Positions 53,301-64,000 of a DNA stretch of 64,000 nt are shown here, in pieces. Origin of the DNA: Erigeron canadensis (Eukaryota; Streptophyta; Magnoliopsida; Asterales; Asteraceae); NCBI RefSeq assembly GCF_010389155.1, contig NC_057769.1, forward strand, positions 1,674,001 to 1,738,000, in the 5' to 3' direction. A program made the position numbers and the translations under genes. Each line of letters begins with the position of its first letter. The stretch's first letter is position 1. The notes below the pieces were generated by a model that saw only the letters and a list, made by a program, of their open reading frames with translations, was not told the origin of the DNA and ran no database searches.

Positions 53301-56300
53301 ATGGGGGGTTCTGTGAATGGTGGGACTGATTTTTCATCAGAGATGGAAGTTGATGCTTTCAGAAGACTTTTTCCGTTACGGTTTCACGAGCGGCATTTGC
53401 TCGAGTCTGTACGGCCTGATGCTAGGCCACTTGGTAAAGCTAGAGAAACTTCTTTGGCTTTAGGTTAGTCTAGCTTTGTTCTAACTTTTGATGCTTTTTT
53501 ATAAACATCGGTTATATGTATGCGTGTACTTGGGCCAGTTATTGGAGAATGTATGAACTTTTGCACATTTTGCCGTCGTATATATCGAATAAAAAGTCAT
53601 GCTGTATGAACCAAACTTTCAAATAGTATTGCTTCGTGTATCTGACCTTTTATAACATATAAACCAGTGTTGTGAAATCTATTATGATGGCATGTTGATG
53701 AGTGTCTATAAAAAGACCGACGACCTCATGAATACATATAAAAGGAAGGTGTTAATACTTTTTTTTTTGGTTTATGTAATTTAGGTGCAGTGGCATCTGC
53801 AGATGGATCAGCACTAGCAAAGATAGGCTGTACAGTAAGTTCTCTTTCACCTACTTAATGAAGGTTCTTAGTTTTAGTTATATATGCTTGGAAATCAACT
53901 GGAAGGGGTGGTGTTATGGATTTAGGGTCCTTATGAACTGAAATGGTGTTATGATTTTTGAGAAAGGGATTTTGATGTGAGAATTAAAACTGATTATCAA
54001 ATTGATCAACTAGAATCAGATAATAAAATGATTGTAGGAGATAGTGTTTGGATGTGCTTTTGAAGTTGTGAAAATCGTATGGTAAGGTCGTTGGTGGTTA
54101 TGGTGTTGACGTGTCAAAAAAACTCTTGGTTATGGTGATTTACCAAAGTGTCTGCTGTTGTGCTATTCTTGCAGACTATGTTAGCTGCCATAAAAATGGA
54201 AGTCATGACTCCTGCAAAGGAAGCACCAGATGAAGGCTGCATAGGTTTGATTAGCGTTTAGTTTATGCCTTTCATATCATCTGCTAGCTCTAGTAAAATT
54301 AACCCTCTTGTATTTGATTATTCTCTTTTTAACAGCTATAGATTTCCACATGCCTCCAATTTGTTCTCCACTTGTTAGACCTGGCAGACCTGCTGAAGCT
54401 GCACCTGTTATATCAAAGCAGTTATCTGACACTATTGTAAAGTAAGTTATGTGATCTTATTTTGCACATGTAACATTTGAACTCTTACATGCTACACTTT
54501 TTGAGGGTTTATTTGATCGTGTAATTTATGAGGTGGAAGCATGTTAAGCATATGCTTCAGAATCTTAGACCATATATGTTCTTTGTATATCTATATGTGC
54601 CTTCGGTAAGTGAAATTTGTTTTTTGCAGTTCTGGAATGATTGATTTAAAACAGTTGTCGTTGGTCAGTGGCAAAGCTGCATGGATGGCATACCTGGTAC
54701 TATTATCTAATAATTTTAATTACTTTTGCTACTTTAGAGGAATCCTAACATCAAGTTTGTATAATGTTAAATGGGCTGTTGCCTCTTGTGTTATTCGTGA
54801 TGTTATTGTTTATATCTTTCCATATGGGTAATAATATCAGAATGATAAGTTTCTGACATACTAAACGATGCTGCTTTTATAGGATATATATTGTTTGGAT
54901 GCCGATGGTGCTCTTTTTGATGTTGCTCTACTTGCTGCAGCAGCTGCTTTCTCCCATTGTAAGTGGCGACTATGACCTAACCTTGGGGTATATCCTTGTT
55001 TCTTGTCGTACATTAGATCTTGTAAATGCCTCAAGTGCAGATGATAGTCTTTACATCATACATTTGACACACAAAGAAACAAAAAATTAACTCTGGCTAG
55101 TTGGACAGATAGGTAAATAGTGGGTTTTAGTTCAAATTGGTACATCTCATGGAGCTTGCAATACTCTACAGTTGATCACAAATTCACAATTGACAATTTG
55201 ACAACTGTCTTAACTAAAATAGAAAGTTAACTTTCGTTTGTTACATTGGCCTTATTCAGAAAAGTATTATTGTAATTAGGATATTATTACAGCCTCAAGT
55301 CCCTATTCAAAGACCGTATAGTATTGGTAAAGTCAGTTTTGAGGTTATCAATACCCCTTTTGTACACTCAAGTGTATTGCATATTCTTAGGCCCAAGAGG
55401 GTTCTTGCAATTGCTATATTTTACATATGTGTCAGATGAGATTATTAACCATGGACTTGTTATCAGAATTTTGAACTTCAGCATTGACCAAGTATATCAT
55501 ATGTATATCAGTTTTTAAACAAATGGAAAATTTTGCTCATGGTCATATAACTTAGTTTCTGCAAAAAAAGTTATCTTTTAGGAAATCTTAGTTGGAACAA
55601 ACAACAGGCGACTATAACAACCCAAAACATTAACTACAGTAAAGAAGGAACATTCAGAGCATACTGTTGTTACTATCACTTTGTTTTTTTTCACATAGAA
55701 TAGAAACGGTGAGGTTTTCCATATTTAGGTTACCCTGGGAGCGCAAGCTATTTTGACTCGTGTACACAGCCTTACTGGAATATCCCATGTCTGTTTCCAA
55801 ATCCTTCCCTGGCAACCCCCAAGATTGTACATAGCAGTATTCGAAACCCCCGGAGACCTCTTGTTTGTAAAGATCTGAGGATGTTAACCACTAGGCCACC
55901 TAGGAAGCTGTTTGCTTTTTCATGTTTACATAGAATATAATTACTTTAATGTTGCAGTGCAAATTCCGGTGGTGTCGTTGAATGAAGATGGAAGAATTGT
56001 GGTTGTTTCTAAGGAAAACGGAGAGAAACTTAAAAACAAACCAGTGAATGAGGAGAAGAGGAAGCTTAAGCTAACAAACATTCCTTTTGGATTAACGTGT
56101 ATACTTAACAAGAATTACATCCTAGCTGATCCAACAGCTGAGGAAGAATCCATCATGGAAACAATGATGACCGTAGTATTGGATTCATCATGTCAACTGG
56201 TGTCTTTTTACAAGCCAGGCGGTCCTGCTCTTGCCTATGAGTCCGTAATACAGGTCAGTCTATAACTTCAGTTTCTGGATTATCATTTTTGAGGCTCTGC

Positions 56301-57128
56301 AATATCTGCTAATAAAAAATAGATGTCGCAAATTGGGTGGGTCAGCACGGATGGGTAGTGGGTCATAATGGATTCAGGTCAATATGTGTCATATTTAAGT
56401 GTGGGCCAAAATGGGTCTGGTTGGGTACCATCCACTTTTTAAAAAAAGTTTATGATTAATCAGTGTTGAATTGGCAAATGGCATGTTAAGTAAACAGGTC
56501 AAAATGTGCCACTGTTGATACGGGTCAAAAAGGGTATATATGAACGTAAGTAGGTCGCATGCATTAGCGATGTAGCAATTAAAAAGTAAGTTATATCAAT
56601 TATAATCTTGTATTTTATAAAGCGATTTAGTTTAGAGACTCACCTTAAGCCTTTTTTTACCCATTTGACGCATTTGACCCGTTGTTTTTGTAAGCTACAG
56701 TAGTTTTTTTTTTTACCTTACCCCAGTAGATATAAAACACAACTCAAATAGAACCATTCATCAATACATTGGTTGAAGTTGCTAGCTCTATTTTTGATAT
56801 CAACTATCAAGTATGATATAACTAAAAATTAAATATGAATTGTTACTTATGTCTTATGAAAGAAAAAGATTTGGGAGGTCTCATTCCTTTTTTTGCTAAA
56901 ACATTTCGTTCTTGTTTACCTGTATGGCTCATATCAAGAAAATATAACCCAATATAAAATGGATGGAAATTGCGTCATTTATCTACTATAAATTGTATTC
57001 CAATAAACTCTAGACGGTATTCCTTACGTAGTTATTGGCTGCAGGATTGTATTGCATTGTCAAGACAAAGAGTAAAAGAGCTTCAGGCAATCTTGAATGA
57101 AGCCATTTCTGATATGGAGGTGGATTAG
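53301..57128 (+). CDS. RRP43: Exosome complex subunit RRP43
   Basis: Eight coding exons: 53301-53463, 53785-53834, 54175-54244, 54336-54441, 54630-54696, 54883-54958, 55958-56253 and 57045-57128; 303 residues, the length expected for plant RRP43. An RNase PH-type fold is seen: RPDARPLGKARETSLALGAV and LAKIGCTTMLAAIKMEVMTP at the N-terminal strands, IDFHMPPICSPLVRPGRPAE in the middle, and LDADGALFDVALLAAAAAFS. Family members of this subunit form part of the inactive six-membered ring of the RNA exosome, which feeds RNA to the RRP44/RRP6 nucleases in nucleus and cytoplasm. A 5'-UTR intron from 53073 to 53296 is likely (CAG/GTATAA donor, GGTAG acceptor five bases before the ATG). Intron 6 holds an antisense SINE-like insert and intron 7 a TIR element. 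Confidence 0.95.
55703..55927 (-). mobile_element. tRNA-derived SINE-like insertion, RRP43 intron 6
   Basis: On the minus strand, TAGGTGGCCTAGTGGTTAAC is a good pol III A box and GGGTTTCGAATACTGC a good B box about 55 bp later. Identical 10-mers ACATAGAATA at 55693-55702 and 55928-55937 may be the target duplication. The right flank lies only about 20 bp before the exon 7 acceptor. Confidence 0.65.
56320..56702. mobile_element. TAGAGGTGGCAA-family TIR element, RRP43 intron 7
   Basis: Left end TAGATGTCGCAAATTGGGTG; right end reverse complement TGTAGCTTACAAAAACAACG. The interior has many GGGTCA/TGACCC words (AATGGGTCTGG, CATTTGACCCGTT). Confidence 0.5.
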
Positions 57129-59307
57129 CTTAATTAGAAAGATTCTCAAAGCATCGTTTTTGTTTTTTCTTCTTAGCTTTTGACTTTTTATCCTTTTTCC
57201 CAGAGGCTTAATCACCAATTTAATAGCATCTATTTGATAATGACGCTTCTTCATTGCTAAACATATTGGTGTTTCTCTAAGCCTTGTAAAATAGCGGCCT
57301 TAGAGTAGAATTTTGGTCTGAATTTTTGGAACACACTCTTATAAGTTAACTATGCTTTGCAACTTGTTGGAACTCCATTATTTAGCTCTTACATGCTTAA
57401 TTAAGTCTAGCTCAACTGACATCAGTTGGCATTTCATTTTGATTTTTCAACTTTAAGTTGACTATTGGAGTTGAGAATCGATTTAAGATGGAAATGCATG
57501 GAGAAACCCGGGCTCTGCTTGCATGAAGAGCCTAGCCGCCTAGGTATATTTCTAGAATCTTGTACAAGGTTTAGCTTTGGGGTGGTCCTTGGTGCCTCTT
57601 TACCAAGGCTGTTAACGAATTGAACTTATGTTAAGATCATTGAATACTCTGTACCATTTTGGTTTACATAGTTATGATCATTGGATGGACTTATTCTGGG
57701 TCATACACTCATGCTATCATCGAGTTTAACTAAAGTACTCAATCAAACTAGCTTCGATATGCTAACAATCATAAACCACAAATCAGTCTCCTTTTCTTCT
57801 AGCGCGTTTTCTCCAAAGTGGTCATCTGTTAAACAGTTTTTTTTTCTTCAGAAAACTGTGTTGAGAAATATGCTTATCCTATCCAGCACAACACCCCGCC
57901 CACAACGGTAAACACTGGCAATGACTAGCTCAAACCTCTGGTTCATTACATAGTGGTCATTCAGAAGGTCTCATGATGGTGAATGAACCCCTTATTTACT
58001 CCATGTAATCTATATAAAAGAACTAGAAATCCACAATCATCTTAATAAACTTGGAAATCTGCTCTTTCTTATTTTAAATCTGTCCAAATTCTGTTCCGTT
58101 CCATTAAATTTTCATTCTTTTTTTCAGAGTAACCTTCTTATGTCCTCATATCAATCCTACACTACTATACCAAAATACTCTGTGCAATTTATATTGCGAG
58201 TAATATGTGTCATGAACAGTAATATATCAAAAATGGCCATAACGGCTACCATGAATTTTCATCTCTTGTATTATGAGCTTCATTTTGAATGATATTGCAA
58301 CAAACTTTTATAAAACCGTGTCATTTAGATCAAGAGCAGGAAAGGCGTACGAGCAAAAAAGACCACGAGGTCAATGCCAACAAGTGACTTTACTGAAGCG
58401 ACGTATCAAGACACTTATCAGCACCAAAATTCTCACTGCTAACGTTAACCTCCAGTTTTAGTTGATCATGTCCATACACATATTATGCTTCGAACTTTTG
58501 AAGCAGTTCAGGCATAGGTGTTAAAATACCATCTAAATAAAAAGTTTATCGAATTTATGCATTCATGAACGCTAGTTTAATTTCTTGTTTGATGGTCCAT
58601 AACAAGTGTAAAAGCTAGTGCTGTGGCCTGTGGGTATAATTCTGAAGCATATAGTCATGGGCTTATTGTGATAAGTTATATGTGCGGCCTTAGTCCACTA
58701 AATCCAAATTTTAGCATTTAGTTCCGGGACAAAATAAAACTAGTACGATGTCCTTCGAACATTTTCAGTTCAGAGTTGTCAAGCGTTCTATAAAAGAAGA
58801 GGGACCAGACACCACACACATGACACATGCAAGGGAGCACACAGGAAAAGTGGGTGAGTTGCCCTGGAGGCAGTGTCGGTTACCATCACAGCACGAGCTA
58901 CAGCGGGTGATGGGTGAATAAAGGCGGTCACTCGTAAGCGACGTGTGATTGGATGGTTCCAATGCATCTTTAACGGATTGTGAACGATAAACGTGTACTA
59001 AAATTAAGTCCGATGAGTATGCATGTACCATGTTTATTAAGGTTTTGAGCAAGAGGTGTTTGATGCTAACATACGATTTACTGTAATAGATGAGATACAA
59101 AAATTGGAAGTCAACACAATAGTTTGTGTATTTCACTCTATAAAACTAGTGACTACAGTACATTTTTTTTTTACATCCAGTTTATCTCGTTCAACTCTAT
59201 AAAAGTACACAAGTCTCTAACAATCCATCAAGATTCTATAAAAAGGAACTACAATTATCTATAGAAAAAATGGTACAAAAAATAATGCAGCCAGGGTACA
59301 GTTATCT
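57129..59307. other. Convergent intergenic region, no gene seen
   Basis: 3' UTRs of RRP43 and of the STELLO gene plus spacer. At 58800-58960 the sequence is clearly GC-richer with small inverted words (GCACGAGCTACAGCGGGTGA), but frames are short and no RNA family is recognised. Otherwise A+T-rich. Confidence 0.5.
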
Positions 59308-62300
59308 TCATACCAAATCCAGCAAAAGAGGATCACCAGCCGCCATTAATCTAACGAGTTTTATAAATTCTTGCTCATTTGAAACGCGCAATGGGTGAAC
59401 TGCAGGCACTTCAGGAGAATAAAAACTCATGGTAATATTGGAAGGTGGTTTTCTTTTATAAACCATTTTGCTAAAAACCGAATCAAAATTCTGGGGAGAG
59501 TCCATTGCTATAAAGAACATGGGAATAGCAACTTTTTGGTGGATATCAAGATCTTCCACAAGATTTACAAGGTCGGCAAAGTCAGCCACGAGCCTTTGGG
59601 GGATATAGAACACATCTGAAGTGCAAGTTGTGAGACTCGAGTCATGGCTCTTAGTATGGTCCTTGTAATTGACTTGTAAATGTGCCGGCATTGAGCTCAC
59701 GACTTTCTTGACCATCTCTGCTTGTTTTCCATACCAATCCTTGTTGCCATCGTATGGAACAGTGGTCCAAGATCTCGATACCTGCACAAAATGGGATGTC
59801 AACATAAAATTTGGACATTTTGATAATGAATTGCATAAGTTTTTCATCTTGTCATACTATTCATTTGACTAATGGCCAAACCTTATCTGTTATCCATAGC
59901 TTAGTTTTGTCTGCTTGGACTAAGTTCCAGTAATTAAGAATTGTATCATCCTGCAGAAATAGAAACCCTTCCGCGTTTTTAAACCTATCGAACAATCTTG
60001 GAAGTTGCCTGCCACAGATATAATACAAAGTAAACTAAATAAGATATTAAATAAAAAATAATAGGTGTAATATGATTGAAATATGATAGAGACATTCCAA
60101 CAAATTTGTAGTTAGTCATAAATAGAATGATTGTTCTAAAAATGAGATTACACCTACTCATGCCACTAGAAGTGTGTGACTTGACAAAATCAAATGTCTA
60201 AAATAGCCTTAATAGAACGGACTGGCATATGCAATATATTACACCTAGTCACCTATGCATTAATTCAATACCTGTAAATAGTTTGAGCTCAATCTTCATA
60301 TTTTATATTCTAAAGTACATAAATCAATTGGGACCATTTCTCGATTTGTGCATGTCATCCTTGCGCAGGGGTTACATTTCTCAAACCAAAAAATTTGCAG
60401 CTATTAAAGTGTTTTTACGAGAAAGTATCACACATGGTTTTTTAGAAGCAATTGAGTACTAGTCAAATGTCTAAACTACAGTTAGTGAATTGGATTTCCA
60501 TATGGATTCTCTTACCCTTTAAGAATACAATAAACGAGATTATACCTACCTATACTACAAAAAGTGTGTGACTCGACACCTTTAATGCCTAAAAAACCCT
60601 TGGTAAATCAGATTACTATGAATGTAATAGATTATAGATGTACATATTATATGAGCTACATCTTCAAGTTTATATGCTAAATCAGTTAATAAGTTAACAT
60701 TCTACACACTAACTAGAGATTTGCATAAATCAAGTGTTTAAAGTAGTAAAAAAATGAAGTATTACTTACTTGTATAGATGATCAAAGCGACCTTCTTCAA
60801 CAACAAGCTCACTATTATTCTTTTCAGCCAAAATAATTACAGACTTAAATATCCTTCCATAAAGCAATCTCCATTCCAAAGCAGTCCGTTCAACAGGTCC
60901 ATTAGAATACATTATAAGAACAACATTCCCAAAGTTCTTTCTCCACCTAACCAAATTCCCAATTTCATAATTTACAGTATTTGTTTCATCAACACCAAGA
61001 AAAACAGATGGTAACTTTTGAGGCACGAAATCCTTTCGATCTCCATGCCTAATTATACTTTTTGGCCTACGCAAATCGAGTGACATTAAACGTGGCTGCA
61101 AATAACCAACAGAAATCAAATCTTGAATCCATGCTGCAGTAAATTTCACATCTTTTTCACTCCAAAACCCTTCTTTAGCCATGGCATAACTCAATTCCAA
61201 TATCTTTTCAAACAATCTATGCTTGTCGGATTTCCAAGAAACCAAGAAATTCAACAAATTACCGACATTAACATGAAGATCTTTCTCTTCAGCAAATGGG
61301 TATGCTTTGATTGTATCATATCTATAAACCGTGGGAGGATACACCACAACATAACCACCAATTTCCCATAAAAGCCGCTGTGCCCAATAACCCCTCAACA
61401 CATCAGAAGCCATTGAACTAACCGAAACAGGAAGCATTAATCCCCAAAAAGAGGAATAATGAAACATTGTATTAAAAGAATTTACGGGTACCATCATTCC
61501 CTGAGGCAATGCAACTTTTGGCGCATGTTCATCGAATCTAATATCAAACGGTTCAAGATTCTGCTTTCTAGTAAAATAAAAAACCGAATCAACATCCGGT
61601 AATCCATTACTAATTCCTTGTTGAATATATTGATTCCCACTAAACACCTCATCATAGTACTCCTCATGCTCAATTTCACCTACATTCTCTAATGGCAATC
61701 CCCTAGGCCAGACGGATCGTTGACCAAAATGAATATACGGATTCACAACGCTCCTATTCAAATTATCATGATTATACTGCAAGATAACATCTTTTTTAGC
61801 ATTGTTTCCTACTAAATCAACATCGAAATGCTTACTAATATTATCATCAATTACTTCCCCTCTATCATCAAAATCAAATATCTTTTTAGCACCATGTTGT
61901 ATAGCAAACAAATATCCCACATTTTTTCGAACATACGAATCATAAGGCAAATAATCAACAACTCGAAAACCTAGTTTAGCTTGTTCTTCTAAAGACAAAA
62001 AGATTGTACCTTTAAGACTCCAATCACTTGGTGTCTTTGAATTCCCAATTGCAAGAACTTGCCAAGATTTAATCTTTAACAACTTTTTAAGCGAATTCGA
62101 CGGATATCCGGATACCGAAACAATCACCCATTGCTCTGATCTAAATCTTGCATATGGGGTTGTGACGTCACCAATGGGAATGATAGAATCATAATCAATA
62201 AGTGGTAAAGTAATGCTTTTTATTTGTGGGGTTCGTGTTTGGAAGCAAAAGAAGGCGGCAGAGTCGCCGGCCGTAGCGGACCGGAGGAAGAACACGGCGG

Positions 62301-62469
62301 CGACGGTGGTGATTAGGATCAAGATTGTTAGTATTTTGTAAAGATTTTGAGATACCCATGTGGAAAAATCAAGTGATTTTGATGGGGAGAATCTATTTTG
62401 TAATGCTTTGTATTTTATGGATTTTTGGGATTTTGGGGTTGAATTTACACTGTCTTGTTGGACTAACAT
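59308..62469 (-). CDS. STELLO-type Golgi protein (cellulose synthase assembly)
   Basis: Three exons: 62469-60770, 60008-59882 and 59781-59308; 766 residues, close to Arabidopsis STL1/STL2. A Ser/Lys-rich cytosolic head of about 43 residues precedes one membrane span (about 44-63, YKILTILILITTVAAVFFL). The lumenal part includes SEQWVIVSVSGYPSNSLKKL, VGYLFAIQHGAKKIFDFDDR, NPYIHFGQRSVWPRGLPLEN and DVLRGYWAQRLLWEIGGYVV. A second glycosyltransferase-like region has GFLFLQDDTILNYWNL, with a DD pair where a GT-A metal site would be. In Arabidopsis, STELLO proteins sit in the Golgi and promote assembly of cellulose synthase complexes; enzymatic activity is still inferred from fold. Exon phases close. 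The frame opens at 62469 and no in-frame ATG upstream fits. Confidence 0.96.
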
Positions 62470-64000
62470 TGAATTGAATCAAATTACAAATACACATTAA
62501 AGTTAAGAACTTTTGTGTGTGTGTGTGGGTGTGGGTGTGTGTTTTGAAGTGAAGGTCTTGATGATGATGATGATGGGAAACTTGGAATCTACATGTGATG
62601 GAACATTGGAGGTGAGATCTTGTTTGGTTGTTTTCTTGTGCTTCAACTTGACTTGTTAATGCAAATTTTGATGAAGATTGTTTTCTGGTCCTCATTTTTT
62701 ATTAATTAAAAAAAAAAATTGATTGTAAAGAAAGTATATAAAAATTGATTAAACCTCATAAATATTAGGTTAAATATCATCTAACTATATAAATATGACT
62801 GTCCCTATGTTACCATTCTATTAAATATGAGGATTTTTTGATAAATAATTTAGAAGGATTGATCATTACTCAAACTACAAATGTAGGTATTTATATTTCT
62901 ACCACGCATATCTAGGATAAAACTCAAAACTCTTGAAATCCTTTTAATAATTTATTCCTATAAATATAATAAATGAGATTCCAACCTGCAAATTAATTTA
63001 CTCAAGGTTTAAAACCTTACCAACATAATTATTATAACACACTTGATACTTATTTAAATATATTTATCAATAGATGTAATATGATTACCAATCCCCATAA
63101 ATATATAATCAATATATTTGCTTTTAGTTTTATGTATTTGATTAAAATTCCTAATTTCTTTAAGTGTAAGTTTCCTCTAAAATTTAAGTTGGTTATATGA
63201 GTATACATACCATTAATCCAAATTTGTTAGTTAAAAAAAAAGATAATTTTATTTTAATAGAAATAATTATCTTTGCAACAGCGGTATCATAATGTAGCAT
63301 CACAATCATTTTCTTCACATGTGTAAATGAACATATTGTAAGGATTCATTCATTAATCCGATTATTGTATTGTCTAATTATCTTATTTGTAATCATTTGG
63401 CTAATAATAATGTTATCATTTCTAGAATGTAGTTTGATCACTCATAAAAGTTGAGATTGGAAGTTCTTGATTCTGAGGCAAGATTTATGTTTAAATTAAC
63501 TATCATAAGTTTTACTAGAAATATGTATGTTTGATGATAACTAGATATGCTTTTATAACTTAATTGGATTTTGTGAACAATCAACATAGACTATGTGGAT
63601 CTCATTGAAAATACATTAAACAGATAAAATAATGTTCAACTCGAAAAAACTAGTACTAACATTACTGATAGAGTGATAGTTATCAAACTTTTAAAGGAAA
63701 AAAAATAGAAGAGGATCCTTTGACTTTAATTCCATGGTGAACATAAGGTCATTTGGAATTTATTATACTCCATACACCGTTTGATACCAAGAGATATACA
63801 TAATACATATTCAAATATATGTGATTAAACGTGAATGTTGTCATATAATTTTGTGTTTCATTTTTGAAAAGTTGTTTTATTACAAGCATCAGGGAAAAAG
63901 TTATATTCCAATTAAATGTCGTTTTCTTCGAGCGGTTTAGTTGAGGGTTTCTTTTCCTATTAGGTATTGGAAGTGAATAGACTCTTTAGCGCGGACCCGG
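62470..64000. other. Upstream region of the STELLO gene, no gene seen
   Basis: The first 230 bp hold the presumed 5' UTR with GT-rich and GAT simple sequence (62513-62575). Beyond about 62700 the sequence is very A+T-rich with no supported ORF. The last 40 bp turn GC-richer (TAGCGCGGACCCGG) but are too short to classify. Confidence 0.5.

Noticed and set aside
58845..58880. GAGTTGCCCTG resembles the 3' half of miR399, and GGAGGCAGTG part of the miR408 complement.
   Set aside because: Only about 10-11 bases agree, the rest of each miRNA does not match, and no stem with a star strand was seen.
58765..59136. 123-codon minus-strand frame with several Cys.
   Set aside because: No domain, no splice context and no resemblance to any family known to me. 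Composition alone does not make it a gene.

Overview
This is eukaryotic nuclear DNA from a flowering plant. The evidence is strong A+T bias outside exons, GT-AG introns, plant-only gene families (villin with headpiece, STELLO, chloroplast NTRC, P-class PPR, GT61) and many small plant-type transposons. Several dispersed repeats look like ones common in Asteraceae. That assignment is inference from memory of repeat families and was not tested.

Ten protein-coding loci are supported, in order: a UDP-glycosyltransferase cut by the left edge (1-896, -); TFIIB (5505-10700, -); a GT61 glycosyltransferase (13725-16128, +); NTRC (18282-24260, -); an intronless PPR protein (26034-28394, +); RPB7 (31727-34446, -); a plant-specific membrane protein of unknown function (39994-41424, +); villin (44991-51108, -); the exosome subunit RRP43 (53301-57128, +); and a STELLO-type Golgi protein (59308-62469, -). 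I rebuilt multi-exon genes by hand from splice signals, reading phase and protein similarity. All exon phases close and predicted lengths match the families (TFIIB 312 aa, GT61 493, NTRC 536, RPB7 177, villin 923, RRP43 303, STELLO 766). From TFIIB onward the genes alternate strand strictly, so neighbours are always divergent or convergent.

The genes do not form an operon or an evident pathway cluster. Most are housekeeping: transcription initiation (TFIIB, RPB7), RNA decay (RRP43), chloroplast redox control (NTRC), actin bundling (villin), organelle RNA processing (PPR) and cell-wall or Golgi functions (GT61, STELLO, perhaps the 39994 gene).

The space between and inside genes holds many small non-autonomous transposons. 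These are a Stowaway-like MITE; foldback elements, one with an exact 9-bp target duplication; two Helitron-like elements; tRNA-derived SINE-like insertions, one with an exact 16-bp target duplication; paired hairpin elements in (TA)n tracts of TFIIB intron 1; and about nine copies of a TIR family beginning TAGAGGTGGCAA, mostly in introns. I saw no tRNA, rRNA, CRISPR or convincing miRNA gene, no intact transposase or retroelement ORF, and nothing I would call a new biological system. The best leads are the repeat families and two microexons.
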